From: Lampris incognitus
Lineage: Eukaryota; Chordata; Actinopteri; Lampriformes; Lampridae
Reading direction: 5' to 3'
Length of the DNA stretch: 64,000 nt
Assembly (NCBI RefSeq): GCF_029633865.1
Contig: NC_079213.1
Coordinates: forward strand, 90,570,429 to 90,634,428
Under the pieces are notes generated by a model, which was not told the DNA's origin, did not search any database, and worked only from the letters and a program-made list of their open reading frames with translations. Below, piece by piece: positions 1-11,689 of this stretch; position 1 is the stretch's first letter, and every line of letters starts with the position of its first letter. Both the position numbers and the translations under genes were made by a program.

Positions 1-2515
1 AGAATTAAAGACATTAACAATTGATACAAAAAGTATTTACAACACTTTGAATAGTGCAAAACCACACAAATACTGCCCTCATCATTGAGATTCTTGCATT
101 GAAAAGTCCTTTTGAGGCCAGTGGATTTGTGTGTGCTGCCCCTGGTGGGGGATTGTAGGAACTGACAGTACTGCTTTAAAGCAAGTTGACGACCTCAGCT
201 TAACGTTTGAATATGGCCCCCCTGAAACACGGTGTAGCCGAAGTAACACCAACACATGCTACACCTTGTTAAAACAAGTGGCGCTAAAACAACAAGAGTG
301 ACGTTTAGTCAACAACAGGTGCTGTTGATATGCATTGTGACGTTGTTATAAAAAGAACCATGAGGGGGAAAATGGGGGGAAAGCATTCTGATATGCCAAA
401 TAGTTACATCAACAAGACTGACAAAAGTTGAAGTCACACATGATTCTCAATGGAGGAGTGGAGAGCATTCTTTCTCCAAGGGACAATCAAGAAACTCCAA
501 AGTGTGTAGACCCCACCCCCATTACAAGACATTGAAAAGACAAAGAGGGAGCGGGTCGTGAGTCATGAACCTAAAACCACGTGGCAGGTTAGTGCCCACC
601 ACCCCTGAGTGAAATGATATAAAATTATGGTCTTAGCACCATCAAATACCACAGAACACCTGTTCCACCTTTCTCTCAGTCCAAACATGGTCTTTGGATT
701 GCGACAGGCACAACACATCTTTTTTTTTTTAAAAGTGCTCTCGCTCGCTTGAGCCGTTCCTTTCACCTTCACTACTTCTTCAACACAATTATCTCCCCAC
801 AAAAAAAAACACTATTTAAAAACAGAAGAAAAAATATTAACAAATAACATTATTTTTGCCATGCATAATCACTTGTTGCATATTGAATCGTTTTGGACCA
901 CCATTTTTCTGTTGAAACTTGGACCTTACAGTAACAGTGTGGTTTTGATATTTAATAACTTAAGAAAAAGATATTCCTCTCAAGCTGATAAGAATGAGAG
1001 TGCATATATCAGTCGAGTGTCAATGGTTTTAGACAAAAGCATGAACAGTACAAAAACAATATTGGTGCCATTTTCAATCTCCTAAAAGCTTGCAGAAATG
1101 CCACTTGGTCCCTGGGGGGACTGTCGAAGACAATAAGAGTGTGCTTTCATTTGATTTAGAAAAACACTGTTATAGTTTCTATTCTGCTGGTGGACCACAC
1201 ATTGATGGGCATCTCAACCAGACCAAGTATCCATATTTCTAAACTACGTTCATAGACCCAAAGTAATAGAAAAGCCAACATAGAGAAAAAAAAAAAAAGG
1301 TGCCTACCAGATGACCTTCCCATATCCCAAGTGCACTAGAATGTGTGCACTGAAGACATGTACATCCAGTCAAAACTGATGGCAAATTAAACCCCCCGAG
1401 CATTGATCATTAAACAGGCTTAAATCATGCTGAATGCCGGGGAAAATAAATACTGCAATCAAAGATGATTTCAGGAAAACAGACAGAGAATGGATGAGAC
1501 CATCAGGAGAGTACCGAGTTCAACATGGCTGCCTCTGTGAGCTGATCCGAGCAGGTCAACTAGGCTACCATCATTTCAATGTGTGAGTCATTTGTAAGAT
1601 TAGAAGCATTCAAATAAAACTGGAAAGATGAAAACGCAGATTTGCATTTGCCCCTGCAAAACTGCAGTTGGTACATGGGTGGGTAAACTGGAAACAGGAA
1701 AGCTTTTAAGAGTCACCTACGTGAGCTCATGCAAAAGATGTGCACTCATTGCATCTTTGGCTATGTAAAGCACTACATCTCATGTGTCTCAGGCGGACTA
1801 TGTGAAAGTGCTACAGCAGGCTAATGTTGACTGGTACAGACCTGCCAAGAGCGCATTTTAAGGAAACATTTGTAAGGAGCATGTAGGAATAACATAAGTT
1901 CACAAAATAGTTTCATGTCAGACAAGTGTTTTGCAACTTAGCTAGCATGGCATCTCTTCAAGTTTGAGCCGTCTGGCTTTGGTTGGAATCACAGAGACAC
2001 GCTGCAACCAGGCAGTGTGTGTGCATGTGTGTGTGTGCATTGTTGTCTTGGCATGCCCTTGTCTACTGCACGAGGAGGCGGTATAGCCCTTCAAGTTAGC
2101 AAATTGTCTCTGAAATTGCACAGGTTGGATGCTCTTCTTCCTTCAAGGCTCATCGGGCCACGTGTGGAGCACAGTCTGAATGGGCTGGAGATTTCCCGTT
2201 GTGTGAATGTGGCCAAAATGCAATCTCCAATCATTAGTCAACCAATCTCTCCTTCAGCCCAAAAAGGGTTATGTGTCTTGGTACCTAAGAAAAAGAGAAA
2301 CAAGAAAGAACCAGTTGAGTGGGGCTGCCAATAAAGACATGCTTTAATAATGACTGAACATTTGGTTTCATTCGCAGCATAGCTGCACCCATTCTAGGAA
2401 TTTGGTTATCAGTGCCTGTTGTTTCCCAAAAACAAAAACAGGCAGACTAGGCAATATAGTTAACATCAGGTGGGACAATCATTTAACACAGAATAAGAAC
2501 AAAAATATATGTGAA
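1..2515. other. Non-coding stretch downstream of the GRAMD2 gene
   Basis: I see no convincing coding exon here on either strand. The longest open frame (2017-2334, plus) starts in a GT-rich run and resembles no family I know. It lies beyond the minus-strand poly(A) signal at 2537, so it is either flanking DNA, an extended 3' UTR made by a later poly(A) site, or the 3' UTR of a neighbour outside the window. Confidence 0.5.
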
Positions 2516-2536
2516 ATTACTACAGGATCAATAGCT

Positions 2537-2542
2537 TTTATT
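2537..2542 (-). terminator. Poly(A) signal of the GRAMD2 gene
   Basis: AATAAA reads on the minus strand about 215 bases downstream of the stop codon at 2756-2758. It is the first canonical hexamer after the stop and predicts a short 3' UTR ending near 2515-2525. Confidence 0.55.
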
Positions 2543-2755
2543 GGCTGAAAATGGCCAGTTTATTTGAGGCTGCAGATTAAGTTTGAATATGACATCTATA
2601 TTCTGACCTGTGGTGTGGAGTGGACAGCAGTGAGTGAAAGTTACGCTCATGGTTATTTTGTGATTATCAGGGTGGCAAGGTGAGAGGACACACAAAGGCA
2701 GGAAAGAAAGACAAGAGGAAAAATTAAAAAAAGAGAGGGGGAAAATCATGGTTTC

Positions 2756-5700
2756 CTACCCGCTCTGGAGGGAGAACTCTGGGAGAGCACCCAGGGATGT
2801 CAGCTGTTCCTCCAGAGCCACAATACGCAGGCCAATGTAGCCCGAAGAAAGCAGGAGCAGCACAACTCTGCAACACAAGATAATATATTAGTCACATACA
2901 TTCATTCATTCATCCATTGCCTTCTTAATACTTAATTGTGGTACTGTAACTGTTTGAATGCCAATTTCCAAAGCATGCTTTCTCTCACTCTGTCTTCAAA
3001 GAAAAAAAAATCCAGTGACTTGTGGCTTAAAAATCAGGTCATGATAAAATTGCTTTTCTCGCCAGTCTACATATCACATTCGACTCTTTAGAGAAGAAAG
3101 GAGAAGAGGATGACAGAACAGGAGTAGAGAAAGGAGAGGAGATTGTAGGTTATACTTACAGAATCAGGTAGATGAAGAGGAGGGTGTTGAGGGTGGTGGC
3201 CTCTCTCTGAACCAGCAGGGACCTGGCCTTCTCAGTCACACTCCACACCCATGAGCCACCTGTACCAGAAAAAAGACAGGTAAAAACCGGTGCGAATGTC
3301 AAAGAACAGTCTTTTCACAGTGGATTTCAGCTTTAAGGTAAAAAAAAAACTTCTGTCGAAAGAGTTATTGTCCAATGATGTTAACAGTAACTTTTCCATG
3401 TTTAGTGGATGACTGCTGTGACAGAAAATGTATAATTTTTACATAAGAATTTTTCTGGTAAATGGTGCCGGTTTCTAACACAGGAATGAGTTTGTGTTCA
3501 TGTTATTGTTCATTACCTGATACTGACAGGTCATCAGAAGAGGAGCTACTGCTGTGCTGTGTGTGAAGGCTCCTGAAAGAGGAGCTGTTTCCATTAGGCA
3601 CCGGGTCTGAAGAAGAAAAAAGAAAAAATCAATTTGTTAGTCAGCAGTCAGAATCATCACCTTGGACTTTGTCTGCTGAGAAAGCATCAGAACACACCAA
3701 TAGATAACAGCACTAGATCAAAAATGGTAAACAGTTTATCTGAAGCTAAATGCTGTAGTTTCAAAGGAATATTAGCTGTAGCAACACAACAGCTTGGCCC
3801 TTTTCATGCTGACCTTTCTCCTTGATTTAAAAGTGACCAATCTTTACTACAAGCCTCTTCTTGCTTTACCTATTACTATCCTACTATATGTGATAATTCC
3901 TGGAGTACAGGAATATTCACTGCATTTGTTAGCAAGGCATTGTGGCTCTGATCCTTAAACTCCTTGCGCTTAAAATGTTGATAATCTGGGAATTCTAATG
4001 GTTGCATTCATTATAAATCATTAAACTGGATAACAGCGTGAGCTGAATTCCTAAAATGTATGTGTAACATAAACATGGAATGGAGGCTTCTTGCTGTTCA
4101 CTCACCTCTCTGTGTCCTGTGTGTAGGCGGGTCCAGCAGGGATCTTGGGTCAGTACCATCATACTGCTCAAAACTGTCATCTAAACTGGACTGGCTGGAG
4201 TTCTGTGGTAGTGCAGAAGTATGACGAGACATCAGAATCAAATTCAAAGACATCAAATGTACAGACACGTTTCTTACATAATGTCAAGGCATTATTTTGT
4301 AAATCCCCAAATAACCATTCACATTCAATATTCTCCCAACCAAGATTTAAGGAGTTAATTAGACATCAAATTATAACTGCCAAAGGGGCTGCTGGAGTAC
4401 ACCAACTTAACATGAATATAAAATGAAAAATCTATCAAAATAGCTGTCATAATAGACTATTTGTACATCATTTAACATTTATTTAGTTAAGCACTCAAGT
4501 CACTTTTTCAAGACAGTTGAAGTGTGATAAATATCAAGAGGCACAATTATTAAGCCCTGTGAAGTTTGTAATTGAAAAAGCACATTTGATCATCGAAGAG
4601 TACTTTGCAATCGCAGGAGGTTTGTAATATTAGGGGAATGTCTCTCACCACTAGCTTGCGTTTGTCGAAGCTGTTCTCTGCAGAGGAGAAGACAGGGCTG
4701 CTGTTGGTGCTGCCATCCTATGAACAAAAGTCATTTCATTTTTCTTAGTGATGACATTTTAATACAATAAGTCAAGTCAAGTCAATTTAATTTGTATAGC
4801 CTAATATCACAAATGACAAATTTGCCTCAAGGGGCTTTACAGTAACACAACATCCTGTCCTTAGACTCTCGCATCAGATAAGGACCAACTCCCTAAAAAA
4901 AAAAACCTTTAACAGGGAGAAAAAATAGGAAGAAACCTCAGGACAGCAACAGAGGAGGGATCTCTCTCCCAAATTGGACAACGTGCAATGGATATGTCTA
5001 ATTTCTAAAACCTAGGGTGTTCTCAAATGCTGTGGGTTTTATCTTATGTCTTTACTGAGATGCAGCATGGTCACAATAACAAGGTTCCTTAACACTTTTC
5101 ATGATGGAAGTAAGATATAATCCAGGACCTTGATTTTGTGGTCAGATTCATATATGTAGATAGTGGCTGAGCAATGTTATTGTCAACTACGCCGCTACAC
5201 TAGATCTTGGGATTATTCCACAAAAGAGTGAATCTGAAATAACCATCTGAGATAACCAAGCCTTAGTTACTGTATTCAACATGCTTCAAAATAAAAAAAA
5301 GGTGTAGTCAAATGTGCATTGGGACTGAACAAGAATGTTTGTGCAATATCAGAGCTTTCCAAAACCTATTGAATATGAACATCAACCCACAAACGTATCC
5401 AGACCAGTGAAAGAAACCTATATGATAAGACTTATAAAACTACTATTGTATAGGACCTAAACTGCTCACCTCTATCTGAGGGCATACTGAGCGCAGCAGC
5501 TGGTAGCAGGCATCGCGGTTGCGCATGGAGACAAACAGATACTTGAAAACGAAAGAGAATAGGGAAGGAAAAAAAAAACACAACAGACATATTAGCTCAG
5601 TCATATGTATTGCCGGCAAACATTCACCTTGAAAATACACAATCAGTATTCAGACTCTTACAGCAGAGTTCAATGCTGTTGCACAAGGCTTTGTGATGAC

Positions 5701-8700
5701 TGAGTACTATGAAGTGTGTTCCATGCCAGTCTTAATCAGTGGTGTGTTAATATGGCTGTGTTGCATTGCCGCAAACTGACCTTGTCCCTCTCCATGGTGC
5801 GGATGGACAGGGCATTGGGCACCAGCAAGGCCATGTTCTGTTTCTTCACGATGTGGATGCTGGAGACTGGAATCACAACCTATCACACACAGACACACAT
5901 ATAGATGATTGAGAACTCTGAATGAATAATATAAAATTGAAAAAATTGGTTTACTATGTGAGAAAACTTGATGATGTGACCCAACTTGGGAGTGGCCCAT
6001 GTTAAGACTTCAACCCCACAGATGTCAAACGTCTAATCAAATGGAGTGAAAGTGCCAAAGCTGAGGCGCTGCCTACCTTAGTGTCCTTGAGAAGAACAGA
6101 AGAGTAGAAGCAGACATGGTTGTCACTGACGTACAGCCGACCATGGTAGGGCACTTCCTTCTGCAGGGCACAGATGTATGCTGGGACAGAAATAAAACAC
6201 AGCCATTGTTATGAAAAAATAAACTTGACAGCTGTAGATGTATGTGTTTGTAGGAGGGGGTCAATGGTCACCAGTGGTATGAAGACTGGTACTATCCAGG
6301 TAAGGCAATAGAAGAGCTATAGATTTAAATGCTTTTTGAAACCCATTTTTGCCATGTCTCTATTTGTATCCCATATACCTACCATGTATCAAGTCCTCAC
6401 TCTCTGGAATGTCTGGAAACAGTTTGTGGAATGTCTTGTTGTGTTTTATGAAACTCTGTAAACATAAAAATAAGATGTGTCATGGAAATGCATATCTGAT
6501 AAGAGGAAAAACATGATAGAACATTTCATGAATGTGTTTGCCTTGGGTCAAGTTTGAAAAAATAAAAGTTTTCATTTACAAGTTTGGGACCACACACACG
6601 TGTTTGTGATTACTGTATACTTGAGTATGGCTACATACAGAATGGCCCATTCACTCCAATGCTCACTTCTTTGCATTGACAGAGAGATACCAATTACTCC
6701 ATAACTTCCCTATGCATCGAACATTTGTTTTTCTACTTCAAAAATGTGTTCATATCCAATGTTTTTATGCCAATAAAAACCCCTAGTATTTGTAAACTTA
6801 TTTGTAAACTTGCTCAATAAATGCAAACTTGAATTTTCACTGCAGCTATGCATCAATGATCATTATTGTGCATAAAGACCACACGTTAAAGTACATTTTG
6901 CTGTGTTAGAAAGTAATACAATTGTTTGTTCACCCAAACTAGACATTGAGCCTGAAGGCAGACTTACACTTTGTGAGCTGGTGCCCTCAGTCCTCTCAAA
7001 AGATCTACTATCAATCTCAAATGTCTGTGACCTGCAAGGACAAATAACATGGACGTTAGCTCAGACAAGTTTTTGGTTTGTGCAAATGTATCTGACCTTG
7101 AGGCAATAAACAGATGCAAATCAAACAGGCTTGCCATTTGAGGGTTGTGTACAAGCGGATATAGGGGATACAAAGGTTGCACATAGATGTATCCCCTATA
7201 TAGATAATTTTTGTAGCAGCTATAGCTGGGAGTTATACTGGTTCCTTACAAATTATGCTTTTTTCAATGGCAAAATGACAACTTGTGCCCCCCCCCCCCC
7301 ACACACACACACCCCTGTCACTCAGAATCCTCTGTGTATTGGATACACAGAGGGTTCTGAGTGGAACCAGTATAACTCCCAGCTAATATCAAGTCAAGTC
7401 AATTTTATTTATATAGCCCAATATCACAAATTGCAAATTTGCCTCAAGGAGCTTTACAGCAACACAACATCCTGTCCTTATTGATCATTGGTCCTGATCT
7501 TTGATCAAATGTGGGCTGTAGCATTAAAATGGTCTATGTTTCAATATTGGATGATAAAACACCCACTCAAAAATGTTGCAAAGCCTTCAAAAACATTTGC
7601 ATTCATGAGTGTAATACATAAAAAAATACCATTCCCCATTTCCCATTTTATTTTTACCACAATACGAAACATATGTATATAAAATAATTAATGTTCATGC
7701 GACCTGACAAAGTAAAAAATCTGATCTCCATTATTTCACTATTGCAGACCATTTTGAGCAGCCGCCAAACTTTCAAGACCTGAGAGATGATTGAATTTAT
7801 TTCTTAAACCTTTGTCCCCCCCCTCACTTTCCACACCTAAGCAGGGCCTCCCCTGATAGAAGTGATGGATTGGTGTACTGGTGTTCTCTGCCTTCCTGAC
7901 AGGGACTTACCTTGTAAGGGTCTTGTGCTGCTGCTGGGTCTCCAGCTGGGCCTCCTCCAGACTCAGGGCTTTTCTAGGCTCCACTTTCTTCTTGATGCTG
8001 CCATTACTAAAACTTTTGCCTTTTTTCACCTTGGTTGGCAGCCCACCACCCCCACTCTCTGCTGGGTAGCTGCTGAAAAACAGGGAGACGCAGTCTTTAG
8101 TCAACCTTTACAAAAATAGACATCTTCAAAATCACTTAGTTTGCCAAGTACAAAAAAATCGGCTGGGGTTCGACTTGGTGGCACTGGTTTCAAGACACAA
8201 TGTCAACTAATAATGCAGCTGATTTATTTACATTTCCACCACTATGTGAGTAATATCCAACTGCTCACTGCAATAAAAACAAGTTATATAAGCTAATTCT
8301 AAAACAGCCATTGATATACGACATGTTGAGACTAGTGTCGTCCCCCCCCCAGTGGTATGTAATCTGAGGGCAAGGCAACTTGCAGCTTAGAACAGCACAC
8401 ACCCTTTCTCTATGATGCATATTTTCTAGTAAAGAATTGGTTGTTTGTGTTCCTACTAAGATAACTAAGCCAATAACCCCAAGATACACCTTTGAAAAAC
8501 CAACAGTCAAACATGTAGAAGGCTTTGAAGCAGCTTCCTGATACTTGTCACCATCAATGACAGGAATAAGTGGAAGAAAAAAAATCAGAAATAGTAGTCA
8601 AAAACTCCCAAGGCTGTATTGCTTGTCTTCTCTGCCAGCCACTTTGGAGCTGCTAGCCACTTCTACAAACACAGATGACTGGTAAAAATCGTTTAAGCAG

Positions 8701-9470
8701 CTATTATTTAGAATAGTATTTAGAATAACACATTTCAAGAATACTTAGATTTAATAACAGACACTAGTACCCCCCCCTCCCACACACACACACACACACA
8801 CACACAAATTAAATTTCTTTCCTGTTGAAAAAAACAATTTGGGGAGGCGTTATAAGACTTTCTATGTGCTTAGTGATGCAGGACAGGGCTACTGGGAAAC
8901 AGGTTTATCTTTATAGTATGTTGGATAAGGCTTCTTTTTTCCTTCTCATCAGGAAGTTTCATCAACGTATCTTGCATCAGTGCTCTCATGCCATGACCAT
9001 AAAATTACACCTCCTGCTTACATTACAAGCTCATCCGCACAAGTATGTCTAAAATAAAAATAAGCTTCAGTGTTTTATCCATCAACAGACACTAGGGCTG
9101 TTGTTCCACAGGCACTGCAGCCCTAATTCACCCCACTAAATCCCTTACTCGTATATACGTTCAAACTCAATAAAATAAGACAAAGCAGCTGTGGCCAAGG
9201 TGATTCTGAGGCCAAAACTTGTACACAACAAAACAACTCTGATTTGGCAAATTGATATTTCAGAATAGGTATTCAATACCAGACAGCATTTTACCCTTGA
9301 AATTCAGCATGGAAACCTTTTGCTAACAAAAAAGCAAGTGTGAAATATTGGAATGAAAACTACTAAAACAACAAAAAAAGACTGTGGTGAATGGTGCCCC
9401 ATCCCCCTTACCTGTTCAGATGAAATCTTTTAGATGAGCGAAAACTCATATACCTACTCACTGTAGGCAT
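2756..9470 (-). CDS. gramd2b: GRAM domain-containing protein 2 family (GRAMD2B-like), spliced gene
   Basis: This is a tail-anchored lipid-sensing protein of the GRAMD2 family, whose members act at ER-plasma membrane contact sites. Coding exons on the minus strand: 9470-9412, 8072-7911, 7031-6968, 6455-6383, 6180-6077, 5879-5781, 5541-5470, 4717-4649, 4202-4106, 3606-3517, 3259-3160, 2867-2756. Every junction is GT-AG and every phase agrees, giving 1,101 nt and 366 residues. A basic serine-rich N-terminus (KVKKGKSFSNGSIKKK) comes first. The GRAM domain covers the exons from 6455 to 5470, with HKLFPDIPE, YHGRLYVSDNHVCFYS, VVIPVSSIHIVKKQN, ALLVPNALSIRT and YLFVSMRNRDACYQLL. A Ser/Asp-rich linker (SSPVFSSAENSF) follows. 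The C-terminal membrane segment spans the last two exons (TLLFIYLIL, VVLLLLSSGYIGLRI) and ends in VALEEQLTSLGALPE. Human GRAMD2A is of similar length as I recall. SSAENSF and ALLVPNAL favour GRAMD2B over GRAMD2A, but teleosts have extra paralogues, so the symbol is less certain than the family. I see no lesions. Confidence 0.88.
4768..5003 (-). repeat. LINE 3'-end repeat (GTCAAGTCAAG-tailed family), copy 1
   Basis: It begins on the plus strand with tandem GTCAA units, then AATTTGTATAGCC, a GGGGCTTTACAG segment and AACAGGGAGAAAAAATAGGA. The same block recurs at 7391, 11448 and (opposite strand) 29660. It is a 5'-truncated non-LTR retrotransposon tail of a kind common in teleosts. It sits in the intron between the exons at 5470 and 4717. 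Confidence 0.7.
7161..7384. repeat. Three stem-loops in series in a GRAMD2 intron
   Basis: Three inverted repeats occur here: an 11-bp stem (about 7161-7171 with 7189-7199, ATAGGGGATAC), a perfect 22-bp stem (7224-7245 with 7363-7384) and, inside the latter's loop, a nearly perfect stem around 7323-7359. The outer loop also holds a C run and a short CA run (about 7287-7313). A truncated LINE tail starts just after. They may be remnants of a foldback element. Confidence 0.6.
7391..7485 (-). repeat. LINE 3'-end repeat, copy 2 (short)
   Basis: This is the same GTCAAGTCAAG-tailed block as at 4768 but only about 95 bp. It ends after the AACACAACATCCTGTCCTTA segment, so it is strongly 5'-truncated. 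Confidence 0.65.
8771..8807. repeat. C run followed by CA microsatellite
   Basis: A run of C bases leads into about 13 CA units inside the intron between GRAMD2 exons 9412 and 8072. It is a simple sequence repeat. Confidence 0.8.
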
Positions 9471-9992
9471 TTCTGTTGCTTAAAAGAAAAAAAAAAATCA
9501 CTCAAAACTACTTAGGTTATGGTGACTGGCTTCAAGCCATCACTACTCACATCAAAAAAACAGTCCAAAATGAGATGAAGGCAAGATCCCTCAAACTTGT
9601 TTATGAAAACGTTTATGAAAAAGTACTGTCGATGTTTGACTTCAAGCTGATTCACTGTGCTAGTCAAGCCAGGGTCCTTGGCCACATCCTGCCAGAAAAA
9701 GCTGTTGTAAGAATGCTGAGAGGGGAAGTGGCTTTGTGTTCAGAATGGCGTGACTCTCTGTAGTGGGGTGACGTCAAGCGTAGCCACTCCCACCACAACA
9801 AGAGGCATGGTGGGAGCACACTTGTATGGTACAGTGAACTGGAGCAAAGCACAGGTGCTGACATGTTCAAGAAAAAGGAGGCCCTTCCCCTTGCAGTCTT
9901 CAACTGCCATTGATTATGCAGAACTAAATCTTGTTGGGATTTGTTCTGGTTGGCAATAAAACAGCATCAATTCTCTAAAAGGTAGATTTGAG

Positions 9993-10016
9993 TTTGTGTG
10001 TGTGTGTGTGTGTGTT
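9993..10016. repeat. GT microsatellite
   Basis: About eleven GT units in the long first intron of the GRAMD2 gene. Confidence 0.8.
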
Positions 10017-10132
10017 TGAACTACCAGAAAATTGCTAAAACCGGTCTATCTGGCCTGATCTGGGAGTGGTGGATTAACCCCTGCCTGTTTAGGCTCCTAA
10101 TTTAAATAAGGAAATGGAGGACCTACGTAACA

Positions 10133-10213
10133 AGGTCAGACTCTGTCCTCATAGCTGTCATCTGTCGTGTCCTCTCTACAACAGATGATAGCTATGAGGA
10201 CAGAGTTTGACCT
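10133..10213. repeat. 33-bp stem, 15-base loop hairpin
   Basis: The arms are 10133-10165 and 10181-10213 with a 15-base loop. As plus-strand RNA all 33 positions pair, two of them as G-U. As minus-strand RNA (the direction of the host gene) those two become A-C mismatches. Size and shape resemble a microRNA precursor or a tiny foldback element. I recognise no known mature microRNA. Confidence 0.65.
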
Positions 10214-11064
10214 CAGGAACTCTCTTCATGCTTAGTCAGTATGAAGAGCTTTGTAGTTCAATGAGAAAACATCCAAAAGGGATAACCGAGTACAATATGG
10301 AAGTTAGTTGCAGGTTTAAAAAACAGACACTCTTTGTTTTAAAGGATAATGAATATTGAGTTTCTTTTAATGGTTTTTGCCTGCCCAAATGAGTCTATGT
10401 TGAGTATTGGAATGAAATCCATTAGGAAAGCCAAGGCCTAGCAAGATAAGAATGACTAGCCTAAGACCATGTGTTTGGCATGATTCATTTAAAGTCACAA
10501 AAACTACCACACAGTCGTCACACAATGGAAAAAGTTATAAATAGCAAAACAAAATTCAAGTCAACTCTTACAACGATTGAGTGAAACGTCCTTATGCCAC
10601 ATCTGCTCTGCCAGAAACACGTTTCAGATATCTGATTTCTTGTAAGGGATCAGATGAGAAATTGGGGCAAAGGTCAGTGGAAAAATACATGATGCTTTCT
10701 TACAGCAGACGAGTTAACCAACTTCAGATTGTCAACTCTGAATGACTGCATATCAGACCGTGACAATCAACACTTAAAATCGAAAGCAAAACTAGGCATA
10801 TGCGTAAAAAAATTTCAAGAAAAAAAAAGTTCAAATGGCTGTTTGCCTGCAAGGTGGAATATCTTCAACCTTATACAACCTTAAACCCAATTCTGAGACA
10901 GTGCTTTTTGAGATACCAAAATGGTAACAGATAGGTGTTCCTATATCCCTTTCCTATACACTGACTTATGTGGGGTGAAGAGAACAATTCTACTGAACAG
11001 GATACTTGTTAAGTCACAGGACGAACACCAGTACAAAACATACATGGTAAGAGACCCTGCAGTG

Positions 11065-11065
<1 letters not shown>

Positions 11066-11124
<59 letters not shown>
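11066..11124. repeat. CA microsatellite
   Basis: About 29 uninterrupted CA units. The histidine/threonine-rich open frame across it is an artefact of the repeat. Confidence 0.9.
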
Positions 11125-11126
<2 letters not shown>

Positions 11127-11447
11127 GCAGTCAGCCAGGCGCCCGGGTCTGCTGCCTGTGCTCTTTACGGTGTTCCTGGAAGGATGGCTTTATATTTTCT
11201 CTGGCTTGATGAAACTCCATACTGATTACAGGGAGTGGGGTTGAGGTGGTCATTCATAATGTATATGCAAAATGTAGTGTTGTAAATATATTTAAAAAAA
11301 AAATTTTTTTTCAAAACATACCTTTTATGTTGGCAAATAGGCTACCTTCTTAATCTAGCCAGAGATATTCAGACTGTTGCATAACAGTGTTCCAAGGCCA
11401 TAGGCAGAGAGGGCAGAGAAGTGAGGGGCCTCACTGGTAATCTGATT

Positions 11448-11622
11448 AGTCAAGTCAATTTTATTTGTATAGCCCAATATCAAAAATTACAAATATGCTT
11501 CAAGGGGCTTTACACCAACACAACATCTTGTGCTTAGTCCCTTGTATCGCGTAAGGACCAACTCCCTTAAAAAAAAAATTTAACAGGGAGAAAAAATAGG
11601 AAGAAACCTCAGTCAGTTAAAA
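11448..11622 (-). repeat. LINE 3'-end repeat, copy 3
   Basis: It carries the GTCAAGTCAATTTTATTTG tail block, the GGGGCTTTACA segment and the AACAGGGAGAAAAAATAGGA segment, more diverged than the other copies. It is followed by degenerate GTTAAAAAAA units up to about 11680. Confidence 0.65.
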
Positions 11623-11689
11623 AAAAAAAGTTAGTGAAAAAAAAAGTTAAAAAATAGTTAAAAAAAAGTTAACAGTTATTAGTGAAAGC

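Noticed and set aside
2017..2334. 105-residue plus-strand open frame as a gene
   Set aside because: Starts in a GT-rich run, has no family resemblance and no splice or promoter context.
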